DNA of 6,821 bases, taken from assembly GCA_019634245.1 (NCBI GenBank), contig JAHQVR010000298.1, positions 1 through 6,821 of the forward strand. The letters run 5' to 3'. Origin of the DNA: Gammaproteobacteria bacterium. GTDB lineage: Bacteria; Pseudomonadota; Gammaproteobacteria; Granulosicoccales; Granulosicoccaceae. The position numbers and the translations under genes were made by a program. Of the stretch, positions 1 to 6,776 are shown one piece after another; the stretch's first letter is position 1, and every line of letters starts with the position of its first letter. Under the pieces are notes generated by a model. It was not told the DNA's origin and searched no databases. It worked only from the letters and a program-made list of their open reading frames with translations.

Positions 1-2
1 CA

Positions 3-98
3 ACTAATCACCTCGAAAATTTGCGGTTAACGCGACCGTCCAACGATTCTCAAGCTTCACAACTGGAAGCCATTTTTATAAGTAATTTGGCGGAGTAG
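3..98 (+). CDS. Possible 3' end of an upstream gene (5'-truncated, unknown product)
   Basis: This reading frame is open from the left edge to a TAG at 96-98, giving about 31 residues that end in SQLEAIFISNLAE. The stop lies three bases before the ATG of the ATPase gene, and the ATPase ribosome-binding site sits inside its last codons. That matches the tight packing of the genes downstream. The tail looks helical but matches no family I recognise. It does not resemble the usual end of a betaine-binding protein, so it could come from a regulator or another pathway enzyme. A 31-codon open frame can occur by chance, so the call rests mainly on the position of the stop. Confidence 0.35.
   Translation, partial: TNHLENLRLTRPSNDSQASQLEAIFISNLAE
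56..82 (+). promoter_or_regulatory. Weak candidate promoter with a small inverted repeat
   Basis: TTCACA at 56-61 resembles a -35 box and TATAAG at 77-82 resembles a -10 box. The spacer is only 15 bases, shorter than the usual 17. An inverted repeat, GCTTC at 54-58 and GAAGC at 66-70, overlaps the -35 region and could be an operator, but its 5-base arms are short enough to be chance. If the upstream frame ending at 98 is a real gene, this promoter would lie inside its coding sequence and becomes less likely. Confidence 0.2.
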
Positions 99-100
99 GA
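92..100 (+). promoter_or_regulatory. Ribosome-binding site of the ABC ATPase gene
   Basis: A purine-rich stretch contains GGAG at 92-95, six bases before the ATG at 102, followed by AGGA at 97-100. It is the clearest Shine-Dalgarno sequence in the window and supports the start at 102. It overlaps the TAG at 96-98 of the frame entering from the left, so translational coupling is possible if that frame is a gene. Confidence 0.6.
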
Positions 101-101
101 T

Positions 102-1196
102 ATGAACAGCCAGATCCCGGATCAGCAGAACACACAAAATAAAATAAAACTGTCCTGCCACAATGTCTGGAAAATCTATGGCCAAGAGATCCAAGACTTT
201 TTTGGCGGAGAAAAAGACAAATTCGCAAATCCACTTGAAAAAGCCGACGCGCGACGTGCTGCAGGAAACATAGTAGCCAACGCTGATGTCAGTTTCGATG
301 TTCACGTTGGCGAAAGATTCGTCATTATGGGACTGTCAGGCTCAGGCAAATCAACCATCGTTCGCTGTCTTTCGCGCCTTGTGGAACCCACAGCTGGCCA
401 GGTGATACTCGATGGTGAGGATCTCTTAAAAAAAACCGAAGCGCAATTAATCGATATAAGACGGCACCAAATGGGCATGGTATTTCAAAGCTTTGGACTG
501 ATGCCCCACCTTAACGTTATTGACAACATTGCATTTCCGTTAAAGCTTCAAGGTATCAAGGAAAGCGAACGCTATTCCCAGGCTAAAAGAGTAATCGAAT
601 TAGTGGGGTTGGAAGGACGCGAGTCTAACTACCCCAAGCAACTATCGGGTGGACAACAACAACGTGTGGGAATAGCACGATCTTTGGCGGTGGAGCCGGA
701 GGTCTGGCTACTTGATGAGCCCTTCTCAGCACTCGATCCTCTCATTCGCAAACAAATGCAGGACGAGTTCCTGCGCATTCAATCCCTACTGCACAAGTCG
801 ATAGTATTTATCACGCACGACTTTCACGAGGCTTTACGACTAGCCGATCGCATGGCAATTATGCGTGATGGGGCGGTTGTTCAAATAGGCCGTCCTGTCG
901 ATCTCATTCTTAATCCGGCTGACGATTACGTAAGAGAGTTCACTACCGACGTGCCTTGGGAGAGTATCCTTCGCGCGGCAGATATTGCCGAAGCGCCGGT
1001 TGGATCAATTGAAGGCATGCGACGGGTAGCGGGGGAAACACTCATCGATGAGTTACTCGGCTACTTAGCAGAACATCACGACGGACTGGTGGTTGAAGGT
1101 TCCGCCGGAGAGATTTTGGGTGTCGCTACGGCACGCGGCGTTCTGAACGCACTTGCTTCTGGCAGCAAAAATCCGCTGGCCGCTACGGAGCTTTAG
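102..1196 (+). CDS. ProV/OpuAA-type ABC transporter ATP-binding protein (betaine or other methylated-osmolyte uptake)
   Basis: This is the cytoplasmic ATPase that powers a binding-protein-dependent importer of the glycine betaine/proline/choline type. All nucleotide-binding motifs are intact in the 364 residues: Walker A GLSGSGKST at 77-85, the Q-loop Gln129 in VFQSFGLMPH, signature LSGGQQQR at 181-188, Walker B VWLLDEP at 201-207 with Glu206, the D-loop SALD at 209-212, and the switch His239. The segments FVIMGLSGSGKST and FSALDPLIR are typical of ProV. An N-terminal stretch of about 60 residues before the core, containing VWKIYG, is also a ProV-type trait. After residue 280 only about 85 residues remain, with a CBS-like end (GLVVEGSAGEILGVATARG) near 328-346. 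E. coli ProV has a longer tail with a CBS pair, so gating by ionic strength may differ. The permease follows after 5 bases. The family is certain; the substrate is not, and choline, DMSP or TMAO carriers would look similar. Confidence 0.93.
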   Translation: MNSQIPDQQNTQNKIKLSCHNVWKIYGQEIQDFFGGEKDKFANPLEKADARRAAGNIVANADVSFDVHVGERFVIMGLSGSGKSTIVRCLSRLVEPTAGQVILDGEDLLKKTEAQLIDIRRHQMGMVFQSFGLMPHLNVIDNIAFPLKLQGIKESERYSQAKRVIELVGLEGRESNYPKQLSGGQQQRVGIARSLAVEPEVWLLDEPFSALDPLIRKQMQDEFLRIQSLLHKSIVFITHDFHEALRLADRMAIMRDGAVVQIGRPVDLILNPADDYVREFTTDVPWESILRAADIAEAPVGSIEGMRRVAGETLIDELLGYLAEHHDGLVVEGSAGEILGVATARGVLNALASGSKNPLAATEL

Positions 1197-1201
1197 TTAG
1201 T

Positions 1202-3280
1202 ATGTCGTTCAAGATTGATCGAGGTACGTTACAGTGGCTCGGGGTTATTACGCTCACCCTACTCTGTATCGCATATCAGAATCAATGGTCGTGGATGAAG
1301 GTTTTTCCCGAGACCTGGCAACTACCCTTTTCTAATCTGCTCAACGCCATCATGGATTGGATGATTGCGTATTTGGGCTGGTTTTTCCGCGCCATTGCCT
1401 GGTTGCTGGAATGGCCGATCAAAGCCGTACGGTGGATTCTACAAACACTGCCGTGGGGCGTTACAGGCTTTTTGATTTGCGTAGTAGCATTTGCGGCCTC
1501 CGGTTGGCGCCTCGCACTATTTTCTCTCTTGACCATATTGTATATGGTTGTCTTCGGTTACTGGAGCGAGAGCATGAACACGCTTTCTCTGGTTGCGATT
1601 TCAGTTCCCTTCGCGATCCTCAGCGGTTTCATTTTCGGTGTTTGGGGTTTTTATTCTCCGCGTGCTGAACGATTTATCATGCCGATGCTCGATATGCTGC
1701 AAACTGTCCCGGTATTCGCTTATCTCTTACCCATCCTACTGCTGTTCGGTTTCGGTACGGTGGTGGGCTTGGTTGCGAGTGTCCTTTATTCATTTCCACC
1801 CATGGTCAGAAACACGATCGTCGGACTGCGCAATGTACCGTCGGAAGTCATTGAATCGGGCCTTATGTCCGGCGCAAGCCCCAAGCAATTATTCTGGCAG
1901 GTACGTGTTCCATCGGCGTTGCAGCAACTCTTGCTCGGAGTCAATCAAGCGACGATGGCATCACTTAGCATGGTTATAATCGCTTCTATCATTGGCGGTA
2001 CCGAAGATATTGGTTGGGAAGTTCTGTCCACAATTCGAAAAGCACAATTTGGTGAAAGCTTGCTTGCCGGAATGGTGATCGCACTCATGGCAATGGTAAT
2101 TGATCGCGTAACCCACGGACTGGCTGCGCGCCCCGAATACAATCCAGCGCAGGCCAGAGGCCTGAACCGTTATCGATATTGGATCATTTCAGCAATCGGT
2201 GCCACCCTAATCTATGCACTATCGCCGTTTATGGGGTGGCTCAGAGAATGGCCTGCGAGTTGGGAAATTAACCCGGCAAGGGCAATGAACGATGCGCTCA
2301 CCTATGTGGTAGCGAACTTTCGTTCGGAAATCGACAGTATCAAAGAATTCGCATTCTTCTACCTAATGCTACCCACCAAAATTGGTTTACAACAAGCAGT
2401 CAGCCCGTTTACCTGGGGTTTCGAACTCACGCAAACACATAAAATTATTTACGTCATCTGTGTCACAGTGATCGCAATGCTTTTCGCGTTTCGACGCGGC
2501 AATAACGCCGCAATCGCTTTTTTATTGCTGGCAATATTAATTTATTTTGGAATAACCAATATGGCTTGGCCAGCGCTGATGCTGATCAGCACCTATGCCG
2601 CATGGCGCATCGGTGGAATTAAATTGGCGCTTGGAACGTTTCTGGGATTGGGCTTTATCGTTGTCACGGGCAATTGGCCACAGGCCATGCTATCTGTCTA
2701 TCTATGTGCGATTGGCGTGTTGATCTCCTTTGTATTTGGCACGGCAATCGGAATCTGGGCTTCGACCAATGACTCCGTGTCAGCGATCGTACGTCCCATT
2801 AATGACACACTGCAAACCATGCCACTGTTCGTCATTCTTATTCCGTTTGTCATGATCTTCAAAATCGGCGATTTCACCGCACTGCTTGCCATAATCGCGT
2901 ATTCCTTTGTCCCTGCAATTCGATACGCAGAACACGGTTTACGAAACTTACCCGACGAAGTCATTGAAGCCGCCAGAATGATTGGCTGCACAAAACGGCA
3001 AATGCTGTGGCAAGTCAAAATACCTCTGGCCCTACCCATCATGATGCTCGGCCTTAACCAGACCATCATGTTTGGGATTGCCATGCTGGTAATCACAGCT
3101 CTGGTGGGCACCAACGGTTTGGAACAAACCGTCTATATTGGTTTAAGTGACGGCAATTTTGGCGTGGGTATGACCGCCGGTTTGTGTATGGCGGTTATCG
3201 CCATTATCGCCGATCGCACTACGCAGGCCTGGAGCAGAAACCGAAGCGCCGAGTTGGGTATTGACACTGAATTCGCGTAG
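1202..3280 (+). CDS. Fused double ProW-type ABC transporter permease
   Basis: This inner-membrane channel subunit partners the preceding ATPase. At 692 residues it is about twice the length of an ordinary permease and contains two complete permease domains in tandem. The first domain has LDMLQTVPVFAYLLP at 163-177 and an ATPase-contacting EAA loop at 215-237 (EVIESGLMSGASPKQLFWQV). The second has NDTLQTMPLFVILIP at 534-548 and its EAA loop at 586-608 (EVIEAARMIGCTKRQMLWQV). Hydrophobic helices lie roughly at 10-25, 86-120, 127-150, 168-197, 243-268 and 284-303, then 325-345, 413-455, 457-485, 494-519, 540-570, 610-637 and 655-670. A Trp-rich stretch covers residues 53-85. One chain could therefore supply both halves of the channel. 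No periplasmic binding domain is fused at either end. A GGAG at 1187-1190, inside the end of the ATPase gene, lies 11 bases before the ATG. Fused permeases are known in the betaine/choline/TMAO branch, so family is firm and substrate open. Confidence 0.93.
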   Translation: MSFKIDRGTLQWLGVITLTLLCIAYQNQWSWMKVFPETWQLPFSNLLNAIMDWMIAYLGWFFRAIAWLLEWPIKAVRWILQTLPWGVTGFLICVVAFAASGWRLALFSLLTILYMVVFGYWSESMNTLSLVAISVPFAILSGFIFGVWGFYSPRAERFIMPMLDMLQTVPVFAYLLPILLLFGFGTVVGLVASVLYSFPPMVRNTIVGLRNVPSEVIESGLMSGASPKQLFWQVRVPSALQQLLLGVNQATMASLSMVIIASIIGGTEDIGWEVLSTIRKAQFGESLLAGMVIALMAMVIDRVTHGLAARPEYNPAQARGLNRYRYWIISAIGATLIYALSPFMGWLREWPASWEINPARAMNDALTYVVANFRSEIDSIKEFAFFYLMLPTKIGLQQAVSPFTWGFELTQTHKIIYVICVTVIAMLFAFRRGNNAAIAFLLLAILIYFGITNMAWPALMLISTYAAWRIGGIKLALGTFLGLGFIVVTGNWPQAMLSVYLCAIGVLISFVFGTAIGIWASTNDSVSAIVRPINDTLQTMPLFVILIPFVMIFKIGDFTALLAIIAYSFVPAIRYAEHGLRNLPDEVIEAARMIGCTKRQMLWQVKIPLALPIMMLGLNQTIMFGIAMLVITALVGTNGLEQTVYIGLSDGNFGVGMTAGLCMAVIAIIADRTTQAWSRNRSAELGIDTEFA

Positions 3281-3292
3281 CCAGAACTCATT

Positions 3293-4459
3293 ATGAAAAA
3301 TTTGCAAGAAGCGTCTGATCTTACGAATACTGTCCGCATCAGCGCGAGACGTTTTGAAGAATCACCTTTTATCGAACGCACTAATCACCCAGAGATGATT
3401 CGCGGCGTCTACGCCGGAAGGTACCTCGCTATTTACATGGGTGAGGACCCTATTGAGAAGTACTGGACGCTCAGACGCAAAGCGCTGATCTTCGATGTAC
3501 CTGAAAAACCGGTTGAAATCAGCGGCCCCGATGTGGTGCCGTTTTTAGAAAAAGTACTCGCTCGCAAAGTCGCGCCAGTGCCAGAGGGACGCGGGCTCTA
3601 CGCTATTGCTTGCACCCCGCAAGGCGGTGTTTTTATGGATGGCGTGCTATTTAAACTGGGTACTGATCGTTATTGGTACGTGCAGGCAGACGGCGCGTTT
3701 GAAACTTGGTTACTCGCACACAGTGGCGGTTATAACGTAACCATTTCTGATCCACAATCGCGTGTACTACAAATTCAAGGACCCGCGTCCATGGACATTA
3801 TGAACGCGGCATCGAAGGGTGCTATAACCGAAGATTTGCGTTATTTTCGCTCTGGCTTTTTCACGCTCGGCAATCAAGAGTTGTATGTTTCGCGTACAGG
3901 ATTCACCGGCGAGCTCGGCTATGAAATTTATTGTAATGGTTTGACCACTGATCACTTGGCCCTTTGGGATTATTTAATCGATATTGGAAAACCCTATGGC
4001 ATGGAGTTTTCTTCGACGCGTGCAATGACCCTTCGACGTATTGAAGCTGGTATCCTTGGCAACCTGACCGATATGGATACAACAATGACGCCATTCGAGG
4101 CTGGCCTTGCCCCGTTTATCGATATGGACAAGGACGATTTTGTCGGTAAAGAAGCGCTTGTCGATCGCGATCGACGTTCACTCCTGCTTGGCGTTACCTG
4201 CAAAACCGAAACTCCGGCTGCAGGCAGCGAAATACTAGATGGGCAAGAAGTGGTCGGCGAGATCACCGCCGGTGTTCCCTCACCTACGCTGGGTTGCGGT
4301 ATCGGCTACGCCCGATTTTTTAATCCCGGCGATTGGATTGGAAAGGCACTGCAGCTGCGCTTGTCTGACGTAGAAACGCACACCTGCGAGATTGTAGACC
4401 TACCCTTTTTTGATCCTAAAAAAGAAATTGTTCGCGGAATCGATCGCAAAATTCCATGA
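3293..4459 (+). CDS. GcvT-fold, tetrahydrofolate-dependent aminomethyltransferase/demethylase (DmdA-like)
   Basis: This 388-residue soluble protein belongs to the family of glycine-cleavage T protein, DMSP demethylase DmdA, and the folate domains of dimethylglycine and sarcosine oxidases. Such enzymes pass a methyl or methylene group to tetrahydrofolate. Visible family landmarks are YWTLRRKALIFDV at 57-69, VEISGPD at 74-80, LQIQGPAS at 159-166, the folate-site segment RTGFTGELGYEIY at 201-213, LRRIEAGIL at 247-255, TPFEAGL at 266-272, DFVGKEAL at 282-289 and SPTLGCGIGYAR at 330-341. The N-terminal SPF segment (24-26) and general layout recall the DmdA-like branch more than housekeeping GcvT, and no glycine-cleavage partners are present. 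In the GG-x-x-D-D region of GcvT this protein has GGVFMDG (111-117), keeping Asp116 but with Met115 at the neighbouring Asp position. There is no clear ribosome-binding site in the 12-base gap, so translation may be coupled to the permease gene. The substrate is unknown: DMSP, a betaine or another N- or S-methyl compound is possible. Confidence 0.85.
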   Translation: MKNLQEASDLTNTVRISARRFEESPFIERTNHPEMIRGVYAGRYLAIYMGEDPIEKYWTLRRKALIFDVPEKPVEISGPDVVPFLEKVLARKVAPVPEGRGLYAIACTPQGGVFMDGVLFKLGTDRYWYVQADGAFETWLLAHSGGYNVTISDPQSRVLQIQGPASMDIMNAASKGAITEDLRYFRSGFFTLGNQELYVSRTGFTGELGYEIYCNGLTTDHLALWDYLIDIGKPYGMEFSSTRAMTLRRIEAGILGNLTDMDTTMTPFEAGLAPFIDMDKDDFVGKEALVDRDRRSLLLGVTCKTETPAAGSEILDGQEVVGEITAGVPSPTLGCGIGYARFFNPGDWIGKALQLRLSDVETHTCEIVDLPFFDPKKEIVRGIDRKIP

Positions 4460-4510
4460 CATTTCAGCCCGAATCATTGCAAAAATTGCGGACCTGCCGG
4501 AACGGATTAG

Positions 4511-6772
4511 ATGAAAGACTCGAAGAAACGAACCACTAGCAGTCACTGGGGCGCATTTAACGTCACTACACAAAATGATCGCATCGTGTCTGTCGATGCA
4601 TTTGAAAATGACCCTTCCCCGTCATCAATTTCCACTGTACTACCACAAGCCGTTCACCACAGCAGCCGTGTTGCACGACCTTCCATTCGTAAAAGCTGGC
4701 TGGAGCAAGGCCCGCTCCACGCAGAATCCAGATTGTTGCGTGGCAAAGAAGACTTTGTTGAACTTAACTGGGACGAAGCACTGGATATTACAGCCAACGA
4801 GATCAACAGAGTCAGACAAACACATGGCAACGAATCAATTTTTGGCGGCTCCTACGGCTGGGCAAGCGCCGGACGATTTCATCATGCCTTAGGTCAAGTT
4901 CACCGATTTCTTAATTGCGCCGGTGGCTATGTGTCCTCCGTTGCCAGTTATAGCACCGCAGCCGCTCAAGCCATCATTCCCCATGTACTCGGTATGCATT
5001 TTCTTAAATTGATGTGGGGTGAAATTAATAGCTGGTCGACGATTGCGGAGCACACCGAAACGCTGGTGATGTTTGGTGGTATTAATCCAAAGAACGCCCA
5101 AGTCAGTATGGGTGGTGTTACTCACCATGAAACCATTGGTTGGTTTGAAGAATTTACCAAGCGCGGTATTCGACGTATAAACATCAGCCCCCAACGTACA
5201 GACACACCCGACGGCGCCGATTGGATCCCCATTAAACCGGGCACAGACACGGCCATGATGCTCGCACTTGCGTTTGTCATCGATAAACTTGATCTACTAG
5301 ATAAAACATTTATTGAACGGAACACCATCGGCTACGAGACCTTCAGGGAATACTTAGTCGGCAAATCAGACGGTGTGCCCAAGACGCCCGAATGGGCATC
5401 CGACCTATGCGGCATTGATGCAACAGTGATCCACGAACTTGCCGTCACGCTGACTAAAACACGTTCATTAATCACCGTATCCTGGTCGCTGCAACGCGCA
5501 GAACACGGTGAACAACCTTACTGGATGGCCGCGACTCTCGCCGCAATGGTTGGTCAAATAGGATTGCCGGGAGGTGGCATAGGTTACGGCTATGGCGCTA
5601 TTGGTGGCATAGGTGTCTCGGTCAAACGATTAGGTGGATTAACATTCCCTCAGTTAAACAACCCAGTGAGCTCGTTTATTCCGGTGGCACGAATCGCAGA
5701 CATGCTTCTACACCCCGGCGAACCCTTTAACTTTAACGGACAATCACTCACCTATCCCGATATAAAGCTGGTTTATTGGTGTGGCGGTAACCCTTTTCAT
5801 CATCATCAGGATCTGCACCGTTTGGATCGGGCCTGGCAGCGTCCCGAGACCATTATCGTCAACGAGCCTTGGTGGACAGCAACCGCAAAACGTGCCGACA
5901 TTGTATTTCCGGCAACTACTCCCTATGAGCGACACGATATCGCAAGAGCCCAAGGCGACTCCTATCTATTCGATATGCCCGCTTTAATTCCGCCAGTGGG
6001 CGAGGCTCGGGACGATTACGATATTTTTGCTGCCTTGGCTGAACGTCTCGGTGTTGGAGAGCAATTTACCGAAGGCAGAGACAGCGAATCGTGGCTACGG
6101 TTTTTGTATGACAATTTTCGATCACAATCGGCGCAACAAGGTGTTGATGTGCCCGCGTATGATGAGTTGCAGAAAAGAAACTGGGTGGACCTACCGCTGC
6201 GCAATTCGAAGTTCGCTGAAACGCCCTTCGCTGACTTCAGGCAGGACCCGATAGCTAACCCGTTATCAACACCCAGTGGGAAAATAGAAATTTTTTCATC
6301 CACTATTAGCCAATTTGGCTACGACGATTGCCCAGGTCACCCGACCTGGTTACCCCCAACAGAATGGCTTGGGGCGGCGACTGCAAAGGATTTTCCGTTG
6401 CATCTGGTGTCTCCCCAACCTGGCGATAAACTCCACAGCCAAATGGAAAGCGCTATAGCTGATATACCGGGTGAACGCCCAACTCCAATTAGTATTAGTC
6501 CACAAGATGCAACACAAAGGTCGATAAGCGACGGCAGTTTGGTCCGCGTGTTTAACCAACGTGGGGCTTGTATTGCCAAAGCGCACGTCAGCAATGACAT
6601 CATGCCCGGTGTTGTGTCACTACCAACGGGCGCATGGTTTACACCAGATGACAATGGCACCGAGACTCAAGGTAATCCTAATACATTAACCAAAGACACA
6701 GGCACATCGCAATTGGGACAAGGTAGCAGTGCACACAGTTGTCTGGTTGAAGTGTGCGCAGAAAAAGTTTAG
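4511..6772 (+). CDS. Cytoplasmic molybdopterin oxidoreductase, DMSO reductase family (BisC/TorZ/DorA-like)
   Basis: This 753-residue protein is a full-length molybdenum enzyme carrying a bis-guanine-dinucleotide pterin cofactor, of the branch that reduces S-oxides and N-oxides (biotin sulfoxide, DMSO, TMAO, methionine sulfoxide). It begins with the branch's SHWGAF motif at 11-16, without the Cys-rich Fe-S motif of nitrate reductases and formate dehydrogenases. SYGW is at 114-117 and YST at 147-149. Tyr115 and Ser148 are 33 residues apart, the same spacing as Tyr114 and the Mo-ligand Ser147 of Rhodobacter DMSO reductase. Other landmarks are GQIGLPGGG at 348-356, GGNPFHHHQDL at 425-435, WWTATAKRADIVFPAT at 454-469, and the cofactor-binding tail with HSQME at 642-646 and GNPNTLTKDTGTS at 721-733. 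A stop codon at 4508-4510 sits directly before the ATG, so no Tat signal is encoded and the protein should be cytoplasmic. The 51-base gap before it has no strong ribosome-binding site. It could act as a reductase on an imported oxide or on a pathway intermediate, or as a repair enzyme. Confidence 0.9.
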   Translation: MKDSKKRTTSSHWGAFNVTTQNDRIVSVDAFENDPSPSSISTVLPQAVHHSSRVARPSIRKSWLEQGPLHAESRLLRGKEDFVELNWDEALDITANEINRVRQTHGNESIFGGSYGWASAGRFHHALGQVHRFLNCAGGYVSSVASYSTAAAQAIIPHVLGMHFLKLMWGEINSWSTIAEHTETLVMFGGINPKNAQVSMGGVTHHETIGWFEEFTKRGIRRINISPQRTDTPDGADWIPIKPGTDTAMMLALAFVIDKLDLLDKTFIERNTIGYETFREYLVGKSDGVPKTPEWASDLCGIDATVIHELAVTLTKTRSLITVSWSLQRAEHGEQPYWMAATLAAMVGQIGLPGGGIGYGYGAIGGIGVSVKRLGGLTFPQLNNPVSSFIPVARIADMLLHPGEPFNFNGQSLTYPDIKLVYWCGGNPFHHHQDLHRLDRAWQRPETIIVNEPWWTATAKRADIVFPATTPYERHDIARAQGDSYLFDMPALIPPVGEARDDYDIFAALAERLGVGEQFTEGRDSESWLRFLYDNFRSQSAQQGVDVPAYDELQKRNWVDLPLRNSKFAETPFADFRQDPIANPLSTPSGKIEIFSSTISQFGYDDCPGHPTWLPPTEWLGAATAKDFPLHLVSPQPGDKLHSQMESAIADIPGERPTPISISPQDATQRSISDGSLVRVFNQRGACIAKAHVSNDIMPGVVSLPTGAWFTPDDNGTETQGNPNTLTKDTGTSQLGQGSSAHSCLVEVCAEKV

Positions 6773-6776
6773 CGTG

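Noticed and set aside
1593..1979. 128-residue open frame on the + strand inside the permease gene
   Set aside because: It lies wholly within a well-supported membrane protein gene, in another frame. Its Ser-, Arg- and Cys-rich composition is typical of out-of-frame translation, and no family is recognisable.
2698..3114. 138-residue open frame on the - strand antisense to the second permease domain
   Set aside because: It is antisense to the conserved EAA loop region and shows no recognisable motif; it reads as a shadow of the real gene.
3293..4459. Housekeeping glycine-cleavage T protein (gcvT)
   Set aside because: No gcvH or gcvP lies nearby, the context is an importer plus a molybdoenzyme, and the N-terminal layout and altered Asp pair fit the DmdA-like branch better. 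A tree would be needed to settle this.
4479..4489. Small hairpin GCAA-AAA-TTGC between the demethylase and molybdoenzyme genes
   Set aside because: The stem has only four base pairs, with no T-run after it. It is too weak for a terminator, and the operon layout argues against termination here.
4511..4600. Tat signal peptide or N-terminal Fe-S cluster on the molybdoenzyme
   Set aside because: There is no twin-arginine plus hydrophobic stretch, an in-frame stop sits directly before the ATG, and the N-terminus has no Cys motif. Nitrate reductase and formate dehydrogenase assignments are therefore not supported.
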